Assembly: GCA_002413835.1 (NCBI GenBank)
Contig: DHXU01000003.1
Coordinates: forward strand, 179,807 to 243,806
Reading direction: 5' to 3'
Source of the DNA: Candidatus Saccharibacteria bacterium UBA5148
GTDB taxonomy: Bacteria > Patescibacteriota > Saccharimonadia > Saccharimonadales > UBA4665
DNA: 64,000 nucleotides
Shown here: positions 27,214 to 36,701 of the stretch, piece after piece
Layout of the letters: every line of letters begins with the position of its first letter
Position numbering within the stretch: the first letter of the stretch is position 1
Notes under the pieces: model-generated
What the model was told of the DNA's origin: nothing
What the model saw: only the letters and a program-made list of their open reading frames with translations
Database searches by the model: none
Program-made: the position numbers and the translations under genes

Positions 27214-28071
27214 CTAAAACAGTTTTCTGGGCCAATCTTTTTGAGCCCGCACCGCAGTAATGACCAGGGCATAAAATATGATTTGGGCTTGCAGGTATAT
27301 CCAGAATATCATTCCGAGCGCGAAAGCGAATGACCCATACGTTCCCTGCAGTTTCGGCAGCTCATGCTGCATGATGTAACTGCCAAAATGCTGCACAATA
27401 AGCACGCCGATACCGGCAATAATTGCACCGGGGATCAGCCAATGCAACCGGATACGATCTGATGTTCCTAACCGGAATACTGCCAGAAACAACCCGAATG
27501 TGATCACGAGGTTGAGCGAGGTTATAAGCACCGTCCCGACAATACCGAGATGCAGGACCGTACCCAGTATATAACTCGAGACAGTCCCGATGATGATGCC
27601 GATACCGACGGAGGCCATCATGGCAAAACTACGGAGGTTGTCACCGACGAAACCTGGCCGGTGCTTTTTGTCGACATGCCAGACGTCGTTGAATGTTTCC
27701 TGGAGCTGGGCTGCCAGACCACGGGCACCATAAAACAGGACCAGCAGTTCTAGGACAAGTGCTAGCCCGCTGGTCCTGATAGTGTGAACGCTGTCATGTA
27801 GTTCACTGCCAAGTGCCGGAAAATATTGGAATACCTGGCTGGTAATCCGGCTCTGCAACTCAGGGCTGCCGTTGGCGACAAGTGCCAACAACGTAATGAA
27901 AACCAGTAGCAATGGAAACAGCGCCAGGAATGCATAATACGTGATCAGCGCTGCCTGCTTGCCGACCTTGTCGTCGCCGTAGCGCTTGACGACAGCAATA
28001 GGAAACGCCACGATCGTATGTTTCCGTTGAAAATTCTCTAAGTTATTTTTGACGGACGAGATACATTCCAT
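27214..28071 (-). CDS. YihY/BrkB-family membrane protein
   Basis: This protein of about 285 aa has six membrane helices. Family features are AALITYYAFLALFPLLLVFITL, VLFYGARGLAAQLQETFNDVWHV (conserved A-x-x-A-x-N-x-x-W-like motif) and IPGAIIAGIGVLIVQHFGSYI. Members were once called ribonuclease BN but are membrane proteins of uncertain transport role. The start MECISSVKNN is preferred because TATTAT ends eight bases upstream. The frame is open to 28143. The gene converges on mscL. Confidence 0.85.
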   Translation of the reverse strand: MECISSVKNNLENFQRKHTIVAFPIAVVKRYGDDKVGKQAALITYYAFLALFPLLLVFITLLALVANGSPELQSRITSQVFQYFPALGSELHDSVHTIRTSGLALVLELLVLFYGARGLAAQLQETFNDVWHVDKKHRPGFVGDNLRSFAMMASVGIGIIIGTVSSYILGTVLHLGIVGTVLITSLNLVITFGLFLAVFRLGTSDRIRLHWLIPGAIIAGIGVLIVQHFGSYIMQHELPKLQGTYGSFAFALGMIFWIYLQAQIIFYALVITAVRAQKDWPRKLF

Positions 28072-28291
28072 GTACATACATAATACGGTGCTGCCGCAAT
28101 CTGGCAAAGAACAATATCCGGCATCCTTGCCAGCATTGAACACAAATTGTGGGTAGTTGCCATCAAACTGCCAGCTCGCATGAGCTGGCAGTTTTGATTT
28201 GTAACAGTGATTCCACGTAGGCGTGAGCAGTATTATAAGAATTTTTACAGCACGATTTCAAAAGCAGACTACAGTTTACGTTATAAAGTGT

Positions 28292-28750
28292 ATGAATGGC
28301 TTGAGGGCGGTTACCGACATGCAACATTTACAAAAACATTCTGCCATCCGTAAAATCTCCCGAAAGTCGGTCCTGACGATCAGCGTGATCGGCCTGGTGG
28401 TTGCAACAGTGGCAACAGGCAGTATTGCCGCCGCCCATAACCAATCCGACAATCCGGAAATTCCGCCAAAGAACGATACACAGTCGAACCAGACACCTGA
28501 ATCTGCCTCGAATTCTGAGTCAGGTTCTACACCTGATGCCTCGCCAGATGTCACTGGCGGTGCATCTAATTCCAGCAAAAACGAGACGACCGTGACCGTG
28601 AACGGCCAGACTGTCCACACCGAAGGTGACGTTGCACTCGACAAGTCGTATACGACGGATGATGGTTCGAGCCACGTGTCGATCTCGATTCATAATAGTT
28701 CGCAGTCCGCGCAGGGTACAAGCCAGAACACGGAGCACGATATGAACTAA
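28292..28750 (+). CDS. Exported Ser/Thr/Asn-rich protein
   Basis: A signal anchor (SVLTISVIGLVVATVATGSIAAAH) follows a basic N-terminus. The mature part is low-complexity (NQSDNPEIPPKNDTQSNQTP..., SNSESGSTPDASPD) and ends in a small beta-like domain (TTVTVNGQTVHTEGDVALDKSYTT). TATAAA four bases before ATG 28292 suggests a leaderless start, but the frame is open to 28223 and the start is uncertain. It is the first of three exported proteins in a row. Function is unknown. Confidence 0.65.
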   Translation: MNGLRAVTDMQHLQKHSAIRKISRKSVLTISVIGLVVATVATGSIAAAHNQSDNPEIPPKNDTQSNQTPESASNSESGSTPDASPDVTGGASNSSKNETTVTVNGQTVHTEGDVALDKSYTTDDGSSHVSISIHNSSQSAQGTSQNTEHDMN

Positions 28751-28856
28751 TCTGCTCAGTCTTCGGTCGGTCGATGTTTGGCAATCAGCCTGTTGCCGAA
28801 CATCGGGTGATCATCCGAGCACTAATAACCAATGTAAGTAACGCGAAGGAGATAAT

Positions 28857-29465
28857 ATGAAAAGAATCACAAGAATATCAGCAACTATAGCCTCGTCAGC
28901 TTGTTTGGTGGCCGGCTTTGCAGGCGTCGCAGGTGCTAGCCCAGCCTCTATCACCGGCAATGGCAACAGCTCGAGCAACACGGTATCACAGACAGACCGG
29001 ACACGGACACATGTCAGTAACCACGCTTACGTCTCGGTCAGAAACAACAACCCACAAACTGCCCGATCGGGTCGGGTAACTGTCCATGACAATACGACAG
29101 GCGGCGATGCAACCAGCGGCGACGCGGCTAACACCTCAACGACATCGGGCACCGTTGCTGTTGACTATAGCAGTGCAACTGATGCTGCATTAACGGGCAC
29201 GGGCGGTTCGGAATTAAGCAGCAGTACTGGTGACACGGCTACCATATCCGACAATGGCAATAGTTCTCTCAACAAGATCAAGCAGGAATCGACGACCAAC
29301 ACAACTGTCAATAATTCCAGCAAAGTCAAGGTTGAGAATAATAACAACCAGAAGGCAGTCACTGGCGACGTGAAGGTATCTGACAATACTACGGCCGGCT
29401 CAGCCACCAGCGGTAATGCTTCAAATGACAGTTCGACAACATTCGACGTCAGCGTAACGTACTAG
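28857..29465 (+). CDS. Secreted two-repeat protein (TSGDA/TSGNA family)
   Basis: This 202-aa protein has a signal peptide (MKRITRISATIASSACLVAGFAGVAGASPA). The mature part is two about 60-residue repeats that align: GNGNSSSNTVSQ...NNNPQTARSGRVTVHDNTTGGDATSGDA and DNGNSSLNKIKQ...NNNNQKAVTGDVKVSDNTTAGSATSGNA. There are no cysteines. Asn/Thr/Ser richness suggests a glycosylated or beta-solenoid surface structure. GCGAAGGAG precedes the ATG. It shares its repeat motif with the large protein downstream. Confidence 0.75.
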   Translation: MKRITRISATIASSACLVAGFAGVAGASPASITGNGNSSSNTVSQTDRTRTHVSNHAYVSVRNNNPQTARSGRVTVHDNTTGGDATSGDAANTSTTSGTVAVDYSSATDAALTGTGGSELSSSTGDTATISDNGNSSLNKIKQESTTNTTVNNSSKVKVENNNNQKAVTGDVKVSDNTTAGSATSGNASNDSSTTFDVSVTY

Positions 29466-29568
29466 TCGTACCTACGACGGGATAGTCGGTGGAAGAGTTG
29501 TGGGGGTATGGCCCTGGCTCTTCCACCGCAGCATATGTAATAGTTATCAACTTGCTCGGAGAACATGT

Positions 29569-31683
29569 ATGAAAAGTATCAAGCCATTCGTCGCGCGAAG
29601 TCTTACAATCTGTTTGTCGCTGCTATTACTGCTTGGTTCGCCGGGTGCCGTGTTCGCTTCTGAGACGGCCAGTCCATCGGCCGCGCCTACATCCGAATCC
29701 CCTGCACCTGGGCAGTCTGATACGACAGTGCCCATAGCTGGAGTTACTCGTCCGACTGGCGCATCAGCCGCGACCTATCATTATAATCAGGCGAACGGTC
29801 TCTGGGAGAACGATTATTACACTTGGAATCCGGCAAACAAAGAGACCTTAGCCAAGACGGCACCAGAATATACTTACAATCCACAGACGGCTTTGTGGGA
29901 TACGTCGATCTGGGAATATCAGACGGCAAGCAATCAATACATCTCGGTACTACATTCAGTCGCAACACCTCCCGCCGGATCCATAACACATGGTGGTCCG
30001 GTAGTCTCGTCAGCTCCGACGACGGCAAACTCTGCCTCAAATGCTGCAGTAGCTGTGCCCTCCGGCCAGTCCGCAACCAACCCTGTGAACAGTCCGACTA
30101 CCGGACAAGGCTCTCAGACAGCCAACACGGCACCCGGTAATTCTGTTCCGGCAGGCTCAAATCTGGACCTGTCGAATGCAGCCGGCGTCTCTCTGGCTAC
30201 GTCCGTCAATTCAGCTGCCTTGTCCGGTGATGCTTTGCTGCAAAGTAACATGCTGGCTGGTAATGCTACATCGGGGAATGCCGCGGCCTATGCGACAGTG
30301 CTAAACCTGCTGCAATCTTCCAGCTCGCTGGCTGGCAGCGGTCTGACAACCTTTACCAAGGATATACAGGGTGATGTGAATGGAGATCTGTTGATTGATC
30401 CGACTGCCTTGGCCCAACCTGCCAACATCGCTCCAACAACTCTGAATAATCTGACGCTCCACTCCAGTCTCGATGCCGGCATCCAGAACAACATCAATCT
30501 GTCTGCGACAAGCGGTAATGCCGGTGTCATAGATAATACGCATGCTGGCAATGCCGTCACGGGTGACGCCAATGCCGTCGCCAATGTTATAAACATGATA
30601 AATTCAATTGTGGCTGCGAATCAGTCGTTCCTGGGTGTTGTGAACATTTACGGTAACTTCAGCGGCGATATCCTAGTGCCGACCAGCTCATTGAACGCTT
30701 TGCTGGCAAGCAATACTGATACTGCCGATCCGACCATCACGAGCTCCACTGATAGTAATCAACAGATAACGAATAACATAGACCTGGCAGCTGCCAGCGG
30801 TAATGCCGTCCAGGACAACAACACCCATACGGGCAATGCCGTCACGGGGGATGCGCTGACCAAATTAACGATTTTCAATCTGACTGGCCGTAAAGTAACG
30901 GCCGCTAATTCCCTGCTGGTATTTGTCAATGTCTTGGGAACGTGGGTCGGTGTGATTATGGATGCCCCGGCCGGAGCGACGACAGCGGCACTGACTGGAG
31001 GCGCCACGCCTGCACCAGAGATGACTACCGCGCCGGAAGCTGTCGCGGCAACTCCGGCGTCCGGAGCGGCTACAACAGATCTACATCAAACAGATAAGGA
31101 AAGTATCATCAATAACATTACGGCCCATGCCACAACTGGCGATGCAACAGTTCAGAATAATTTCTCATCAGGTGATGCCGTGACCGGCTCGGCCCATGCC
31201 AGCGCGAACATATTTAATATGATAAATAGTCAGTTCAGCTTATCGAACTGGTTCGGCATTCTGTTCATCAATGTCTTCGGCGCATGGCATGGTAACTTTG
31301 GCACGGCCAAGCCTCCCGTTACACTAGCAGAAACATCAGCATCAACGGCTGGTATTACAACCGACTCAGTACAGGTCGCCAAAGTATTCCGCTTCGTTCC
31401 CTCGGGAGTTTCGGCGACTCCCCTGTCACGTACCACTACCGCAGGTCTTGGCGGCACAGACAGCTATGACCAGATGATCGATTCCGTCGGCCAGGTTCTG
31501 GCGGCACAGGACATCGTCCAAAAGGTTGCAGAACAAAAGAAGCCTCAAACTGCATTTGTCTCCAAGCAGCCCGGGTATTCGTTGTCCGCCCTACCGATAG
31601 TCCTTGGTATGACCGGGCTTGTAGCAGTCGGCATCGAACGCGTCAAATCGGCCCGCGGCAAGCTGTTTCGACGCTCACGCTAG
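29569..31683 (+). CDS. Large surface protein with four TGDA/SGNA modules and C-terminal anchor
   Basis: This is about 704 aa from ATG 29569 (MKSIKPFVAR, after GGAGAA). It has a signal peptide ending ...GAVFASETA, an aromatic-rich region (YHYNQANGLWENDYYTWNP / YTYNPQTALWDTSIWEYQ) and a Ser/Pro linker. Four modules of about 100 residues share NNIxLxATSGNA-x-DNxHxGNAVTGDA-x-ANxxNMINS-x-FxGxVNVxGxWxGxI. A membrane helix (LSALPIVLGMTGLVAVGIERV) and a basic RRSR end form the anchor. It was probably a cell-surface adhesin or S-layer-like protein. This is inference from architecture. Confidence 0.8.
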   Translation: MKSIKPFVARSLTICLSLLLLLGSPGAVFASETASPSAAPTSESPAPGQSDTTVPIAGVTRPTGASAATYHYNQANGLWENDYYTWNPANKETLAKTAPEYTYNPQTALWDTSIWEYQTASNQYISVLHSVATPPAGSITHGGPVVSSAPTTANSASNAAVAVPSGQSATNPVNSPTTGQGSQTANTAPGNSVPAGSNLDLSNAAGVSLATSVNSAALSGDALLQSNMLAGNATSGNAAAYATVLNLLQSSSSLAGSGLTTFTKDIQGDVNGDLLIDPTALAQPANIAPTTLNNLTLHSSLDAGIQNNINLSATSGNAGVIDNTHAGNAVTGDANAVANVINMINSIVAANQSFLGVVNIYGNFSGDILVPTSSLNALLASNTDTADPTITSSTDSNQQITNNIDLAAASGNAVQDNNTHTGNAVTGDALTKLTIFNLTGRKVTAANSLLVFVNVLGTWVGVIMDAPAGATTAALTGGATPAPEMTTAPEAVAATPASGAATTDLHQTDKESIINNITAHATTGDATVQNNFSSGDAVTGSAHASANIFNMINSQFSLSNWFGILFINVFGAWHGNFGTAKPPVTLAETSASTAGITTDSVQVAKVFRFVPSGVSATPLSRTTTAGLGGTDSYDQMIDSVGQVLAAQDIVQKVAEQKKPQTAFVSKQPGYSLSALPIVLGMTGLVAVGIERVKSARGKLFRRSR

Positions 31684-31825
31684 CCGGTCACGCATCGTTG
31701 ACTGGTTGCTGTACCTGACAATTGCTGTAACATAATTAGTCAATTTGGCAAAACAGGCGTATACTTAGGATAGAAATAAGCACTGGCTGCAGTGCCTGGT
31801 CTCCTAACTAATTCCCTATATTCCT

Positions 31826-32320
31826 ATGAAGCACACAATCGGACAGACAAATAATGGAGTGACGCTCTACGTTGATCTCATTAATTCGCAGGCCGGTGTC
31901 CAGATAGCCCGCCAGCCGTATATGCTTGCGCTTCTCAAGGAATTGATTGGCCGTACGGTGATTACCGGCAAAGAATTACAGTTTGACCAGGATATGGGAC
32001 GCCCTGTCGGCCATGAGTCAATCGTCGAGACAACAGAGGCCGATGCGATTATTTACGCTCAGAAACTGAAAGATGATGTGTATACGCGCTTTGTGAAGAA
32101 TGCCAAACCGGATCAGACCCAGTTTGTCACCCTGATATTGCAAAAAGATGCTGATGACTCGTATGAGCTGATTGACACATGGATCGGCCGTTTAAGCCCG
32201 CCTCGGCCAGGCAGCAAATACGAGAATGCTGAAAGCAAAGTATACTGGGCTACTCACGCCTACGTTCTCGACGGTGAGCCAGTCCAGTCGAAGAGTATTA
32301 CCAAAGTCTGTCCCTACTAG
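31826..32320 (+). CDS. Hypothetical protein, 164 aa
   Basis: This is a soluble mixed alpha/beta protein (MKHTIGQTNNGVTLYVDLIN, FVTLILQKDADDSYELIDTWIGRLSPPRPGSKYENAESKVYW). No family is recognised and no catalytic motif is clear. TATACT near 31770 gives a possible transcript with a leader of about 50 bases that contains a GCACTG/CAGTGC hairpin. It is convergent with the proline-rich membrane protein gene. Confidence 0.7.
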   Translation: MKHTIGQTNNGVTLYVDLINSQAGVQIARQPYMLALLKELIGRTVITGKELQFDQDMGRPVGHESIVETTEADAIIYAQKLKDDVYTRFVKNAKPDQTQFVTLILQKDADDSYELIDTWIGRLSPPRPGSKYENAESKVYWATHAYVLDGEPVQSKSITKVCPY

Positions 32321-32349
32321 GGGTGCCCATCCGCCTTGACTGGTATCAT

Positions 32350-34077
32350 TTAGTGGCCTTTATTTTTTTTATTGTCGCCGCTATGCTGGGTGTCGGAATT
32401 GTGTTTGCGTTGCTGCTCAAAATATTTCTTTATTGCATCGAGAGCGGAAGGCTGTGGCGTACTAGAGTCAGGATTCACGATATTGACGTTTGCCGCTAAC
32501 ATACCAACGAAGTTCGGACCGGTCGGAACCAGGACATAAATGCTCACGACAGGTTGATCGGGTGCGCCCTGCACCGGGTAGGTGCCCCACGTGACGGCTA
32601 TCGACATAGTACCATTGTGATCGGCAGTGTCGATTCGCTCGACGCCGATAAGTGCAGTATCGGTGGCTGACGGAAAATTCGTAACACCACCATGGTCGAC
32701 GGAATCCTGTATTGACTGCTGGATCGAGCGGTACAGGTCGCTGGTATTGGGAATCATTGCCAGGTTTAGCGGCGCAATACCCGCTAGAGGAAAGTTGTAC
32801 TGCATATGGGTGAAGATTTGGTTGCTATTGCCAACAACGAGAAATGATACCTGGCGAGATTGGCCCTGCATTGACTGCAGCATCGAGGTATTCATTGATA
32901 CTTGCTCTCCTAGCTCAGCAGCAACATCGGGATTACCATACAGCTGAACGGCGGCAGTCTGGGCTGCCCGAATGTCATAGCTGTTAATCATCTGAGATAG
33001 TGATTGTTTGGCAGTATTCACATCCCCCTCGAGCGAAGGGTTTTGTGAATGTAGCTCCTGCATCTTAGTATAGTCAATGCTGGTCGTCAGAGCCTCCATG
33101 GCTGCATCTTCCGGCTGCAGCGCCAGCTCAGGTGTCGGCGTCGGGGTAGCCTCTTCGGTTGGTGTCGGTGTCGGCGTCGGTGTAACCTCTTCGGTTGGCA
33201 TAGGAGTCGGGGTCTCTATGATTGGAGGCGGTGGCACAACAGGCACATCTGTAGGCGACGGCGTTTCCTGAGGCGCTGGCTGTGAATGCTCAGGAGATGG
33301 GCTGACAGGTTCTGGGCTTGGAGATGCCGTTGCATGTCCTGGCTTCTTTGTGCTTCCCTTAGTACCACTTTTAGCGGCTTTCAAGCCTTTCAAGTCTTTG
33401 TTGTCGCCAGTTGTAATTAGTCCTGTGCTTGGCTCTGGCGAAGATGTTGTAACGATTATTCGCGCTGTAGAATCTGGCTCTGGTCCCTTCTCACGGGAAT
33501 GGGCAACGCCTGCAGCAATTACGACCAGCGCCGCTGCCGTGACGGCGAGACTACCAATCAGTCGCCCATGCCCTCGGCGGGGTTCGACACCGTTATCACC
33601 TTCAAATCCGCCTATCAGCGTGCCATATGATCCACTAGGTGGTGGTGGCGGTGTGATATCTTGAGACGACGTCGGCGCCGCAGGTGCTATATTCGAACTA
33701 GCCGGGAGGGCTGGCCGTACAGGCCTGGTGTGAGCAGCCTGCGGCAGTTGCGTGGGTGCGGTTCCTGGAGCAAAATTGAGGAAAGAAGAAGACGTCGGTG
33801 CTGCGTGTTTAGGCTGAGCTGGTGGCGCCGCCGCTGGCGGCACGTATGTCCGCTGAGGTTCGCTGGCAAGTGTCTGTGGTTGTTCGCGTGGTGGTTTCGC
33901 TGCCGGGGGAGTTATTTTGGCCGTTTGCTGCGGGCCGGTCGTGTCATAGATGCCGCCCTTATTGCCTTGAAGAGCGTGTTCTAGCCCAGGTGGTAAATCC
34001 GTAACGATGACCGGGTCGATGATAGTCCCATCATTCTCGGCTATCGGTGGTTTCTCTTGGTTTCTTCTCAAGCCCAT
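32350..34077 (-). CDS. Proline-rich single-pass membrane protein with C-terminal extracellular domain
   Basis: This is about 575 aa. The cytoplasmic N-terminal 190 residues are Pro/Ala-rich. One membrane helix (RLIGSLAVTAAALVVIAAGVA) follows, then an external Pro/Thr/Ser stalk with tandem PTPTPTEE-type repeats. The C-terminal folded domain of about 250 residues (LTTSIDYTKMQELHSQNPSL ... LLAANVNIV) is of unknown family. It resembles cell-wall-spanning sensors or display proteins. The start is ATG 34077 or GTG 34086. Confidence 0.7.
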   Translation of the reverse strand: MGLRRNQEKPPIAENDGTIIDPVIVTDLPPGLEHALQGNKGGIYDTTGPQQTAKITPPAAKPPREQPQTLASEPQRTYVPPAAAPPAQPKHAAPTSSSFLNFAPGTAPTQLPQAAHTRPVRPALPASSNIAPAAPTSSQDITPPPPPSGSYGTLIGGFEGDNGVEPRRGHGRLIGSLAVTAAALVVIAAGVAHSREKGPEPDSTARIIVTTSSPEPSTGLITTGDNKDLKGLKAAKSGTKGSTKKPGHATASPSPEPVSPSPEHSQPAPQETPSPTDVPVVPPPPIIETPTPMPTEEVTPTPTPTPTEEATPTPTPELALQPEDAAMEALTTSIDYTKMQELHSQNPSLEGDVNTAKQSLSQMINSYDIRAAQTAAVQLYGNPDVAAELGEQVSMNTSMLQSMQGQSRQVSFLVVGNSNQIFTHMQYNFPLAGIAPLNLAMIPNTSDLYRSIQQSIQDSVDHGGVTNFPSATDTALIGVERIDTADHNGTMSIAVTWGTYPVQGAPDQPVVSIYVLVPTGPNFVGMLAANVNIVNPDSSTPQPSALDAIKKYFEQQRKHNSDTQHSGDNKKNKGH

Positions 34078-34216
34078 AGCCTTCACAACCTTTCACGCCA
34101 AGCGTGTGTTACTGCCTGATTATCATTGTATTATGACACGCATTAGAATACGTGTCTATAATCTTATTACAAGTATAATTTTTTGTCGATAGTCTAAGGT
34201 GTTAGCGGAAACAAGA

Positions 34217-34765
34217 CTAGTGTACTTGAAACCGAATACTGGTGCTGGAACCGACTTCGCGGACCTTTATTTTTTCGAGATTCAAAGTGCCCATGTCTAA
34301 ATTATCCAGGAAGCGAAGCCCACGTTTCAGTAAGATCGGCATTATATCTATCTGTAATTCGTCTACCAGGCCTGCGTTCAGCAGCTGATGGGCTGTGTCT
34401 GCCCCGCCCATCGATATAACATACCCATCGCCTGCACTTGCTTTTGCCTGCTCTACGGCACTTTCCACGCTATTCGTAACGAACGTAACTGTCAGCTTGT
34501 CGTTCTGGCCTTTTGGAGGCGCTGCGGGCGGGTTGTGAGTCAGGACGAAGATCGGAACCTGAAATTCATAGCCTGTTAAGTCGCCGCCGGCCATATCATA
34601 GGCATGCCGCCCCATAACAACAGCGCCGCATTCTTCAATTTCCTCGCGCATATATTCCGAATCTCTCAGCGAGTTGAGGTTGCTATATAATGACGTTGAA
34701 TCGCCTGATGCATCGGCAATGAACCCATCGATCGATGTCGTCATGCCGAGACGTAGTTTTGCCAT
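34217..34765 (-). CDS. Dihydrofolate reductase-like / RibD C-terminal domain protein
   Basis: This protein of about 182 aa has the RibD_C/DHFR-like fold: LRLGMTTSIDGFIADASGD at the N-terminus, CGAVVMGRHAYDMAGGDL, VISMGGADTAHQLLNAGLVDELQIDIMPILLKRGLRFLD. These are the usual nucleotide-binding and substrate segments of the YyaP/YwjB group. It is probably an NADPH-dependent reductase with unknown substrate. It is divergent from the CDF-like gene. Confidence 0.85.
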   Translation of the reverse strand: MAKLRLGMTTSIDGFIADASGDSTSLYSNLNSLRDSEYMREEIEECGAVVMGRHAYDMAGGDLTGYEFQVPIFVLTHNPPAAPPKGQNDKLTVTFVTNSVESAVEQAKASAGDGYVISMGGADTAHQLLNAGLVDELQIDIMPILLKRGLRFLDNLDMGTLNLEKIKVREVGSSTSIRFQVH

Positions 34766-34822
34766 GATTGTTGGCACCGTTAGTACAAGTATAGCAAAAG
34801 CAGTGTATGTATAATAAGCGCT

Positions 34823-35425
34823 ATGGGCAACGAAACGGAGACCAGAAAATTAGTGACGCGAGGCCTGCGCCTGGAGTATTTCACCTTGCTGTGGAATGTG
34901 CTGGGCATATGTATTACCGCGGTTGCCGCCTGGAAATCACACTCGATTGCAATTGCCGGTTTCGGACTTGATTCACTGATAGAGATCGGTGCCAGCACAG
35001 TGGTCATATGGGAGCTGACCAGTACGAATGACAAAGTTCGGCCAAAAGCTCTGCGGATAATCGGCGTCAGCTTCTTTGGCATCGCAGCCTATATATTTCT
35101 GCAGGTCTTGTATCTACTTATCAATCGGTCGCACCCCGATGTATCTGTACTGGGAATTGTCTGGACGGCCATAACGTTTCTGACGATGTTCGCGCTTGCG
35201 AAAGCAAAAGCCAGAACGGGAACTCAGTTGCATAACCCTGTACTGATCACCGAGGGTAAGGTCACGATGATCGACGCATATCTGGCAGCTTCCGTGATGG
35301 TCGGGTTGTTGCTCAATGCGACGCTTCACTGGTGGTGGGCCGACCTGGCATCTGCATTGATAATTGTATATTATGGCCTCAAAGAAGGCCGGGCAGCATT
35401 ACTCGAAGCCAAGCATCACTCCTGA
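34823..35425 (+). CDS. CDF-like cation transporter
   Basis: This 200-aa protein has about five to six membrane helices. YFTLLWNVLGICITAVAAW and IAGFGLDSLIEIGASTVVIWE resemble the first CDF motif (D in helix 2), and TMIDAYLAASVMVGLLLNATLHWWWADLASALIIVYYGLKEG resembles the second. The C-terminal cytoplasmic metal-binding domain is absent. TATAAT ends seven bases before the ATG, implying a leaderless mRNA. Confidence 0.8.
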   Translation: MGNETETRKLVTRGLRLEYFTLLWNVLGICITAVAAWKSHSIAIAGFGLDSLIEIGASTVVIWELTSTNDKVRPKALRIIGVSFFGIAAYIFLQVLYLLINRSHPDVSVLGIVWTAITFLTMFALAKAKARTGTQLHNPVLITEGKVTMIDAYLAASVMVGLLLNATLHWWWADLASALIIVYYGLKEGRAALLEAKHHS

Positions 35426-35501
35426 TAGTTTTTCCCGGGCGACGGTACTGTGATACCGAAGTGTATGTAGTACGGCCAGCTCTGCTTGAAATAGCGGGTG
35501 C

Positions 35502-36038
35502 TTATCGTGGCAAATCAGAACGTAACTTCAGTAGTAGCGACCTGATGAGGTCGAGGTCATCATAGCTGTGATCGACGCCCGGTTGTTCGACGACCGTGTA
35601 ATCTTCTAGTTTCATAGCCGCCAGGTAGTTCTGTAAATGCTCGGATGACGCTAATGGGTCATTTTTGTTTTGTAAAAAAGTTATCGGAACACCGCAGCTA
35701 GCCAGTAACCCTGGCAAGTCGATGTCTTCTTCGTTGGCAAGCTTTATTGGTAGACCAGCAAAGACGCAGGCTTTTGGTCGTATGGAGCCGTTTGCAATCG
35801 ACATCAAGGTTGTAACAGAGCCTACCGACTTAGCGAACGCAATAAACTCGCCCAGATCTTTCGCCTCATCGGTAATACGAGGCAGCTCCAGTTCGAAATT
35901 GACAAACTCGCCCTGTCCTCCCCAGTGTAAGTAATCATGCACGACGACTTTACCATAGTCAGACTTCACAAAGTCTCCGACACTATGGACCCATTGCTGA
36001 TTCCGTTGGCTATTGCCGCCGAGTAAAAGAATATTCAT
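35502..36038 (-). CDS. Alpha/beta-hydrolase-like protein (cassette-array end)
   Basis: This is 178 aa. The N-terminal strand MNILLLGGNSQRNQQWV and late ITFLQNKNDPLASSEHL (acid) and PGVDHSYDDL (histidine) are in alpha/beta-hydrolase order. The expected nucleophile elbow G-x-S-x-G is not clear (TLMSIANGSIRP), so activity is doubtful. TATGAT ends six bases before the ATG (leaderless). It lies next to another hydrolase of similar size; only a weak match to the array repeat separates them. Confidence 0.7.
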   Translation of the reverse strand: MNILLLGGNSQRNQQWVHSVGDFVKSDYGKVVVHDYLHWGGQGEFVNFELELPRITDEAKDLGEFIAFAKSVGSVTTLMSIANGSIRPKACVFAGLPIKLANEEDIDLPGLLASCGVPITFLQNKNDPLASSEHLQNYLAAMKLEDYTVVEQPGVDHSYDDLDLIRSLLLKLRSDLPR

Positions 36039-36089
36039 GCAGGTATCATAGCAAACAAGATTGCTTTGAACAGCTTAGTAGCTGCAACG

Positions 36090-36647
36090 TTATAGCTTAA
36101 TCAGCCTCTTGAGCAGATCAAATTCGCGGTACGGCTGCTCGAATGTCGTAGATCCCATATGACCCTGGCCCGATGTTAGTATCAGGGGCGCACCAAGTCT
36201 CAAAGCCGACGCTCGTGCTTTCTGGTCAGTGCAGTCCCAGGGATCATTGTCAGAGTTAATCATGATGATCTCATCTGACGCTTCCTGTATCGATGCCCAG
36301 TCGTAGGTTGGCTCGAGCATCAGATTCGCCACATCGTTATCTTCAAACTTGTCGTAATAACCTGCAACAAGGATAACCTGCTTAATTTGAACCTTCATAT
36401 ATTGCATGAAACTGAGGAGCAACGGGCATGCCGAAGAATGACCAATCATGATAGTCTCTTCGTCAAACGGTGGCGCATTATTCTCGAGAAAATATATAGA
36501 GTCGTTTAACTCAGGCTTATGCGTGTTCGGTAGTGAAGGCCACCATACGGAATAGCCCTTGCTCTCTAGATAGGTCTTTGTATCATCAAACCAAAAATAG
36601 TCAGTGCCGCTTCCGCCAGTACCATGGAGTAAATATGCTGTCTTCAT
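36090..36647 (-). CDS. RBBP9/YdeN-type alpha/beta hydrolase (cassette gene)
   Basis: This is a 185-aa serine hydrolase. It has YLLHGTGGSGTDYFW (oxyanion loop), nucleophile elbow MIGHSSACPLLLSFM, acid in INSDNDPWD and histidine in GQGHMGS: a complete catalytic triad. Families of this size include RBBP9/YdeN, with unknown substrates. TATAGT ends six bases before the ATG. Repeat R1 lies upstream, between it and the HAD gene. Confidence 0.85.
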   Translation of the reverse strand: MKTAYLLHGTGGSGTDYFWFDDTKTYLESKGYSVWWPSLPNTHKPELNDSIYFLENNAPPFDEETIMIGHSSACPLLLSFMQYMKVQIKQVILVAGYYDKFEDNDVANLMLEPTYDWASIQEASDEIIMINSDNDPWDCTDQKARASALRLGAPLILTSGQGHMGSTTFEQPYREFDLLKRLIKL

Positions 36648-36701
36648 ACACTAACTATACCAAGAACAAGAAGGCATCCTAAAATTTTTGTCAGGATACA
36701 C

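Noticed and set aside
32627..33984. Plus-strand ORFs opposite the proline-rich membrane protein
   Set aside because: Low-complexity shadows of the Pro-rich codons on the other strand.
35426..35501. Spacer after the CDF-like gene checked for a further array repeat
   Set aside because: No match to the core beyond a few bases.
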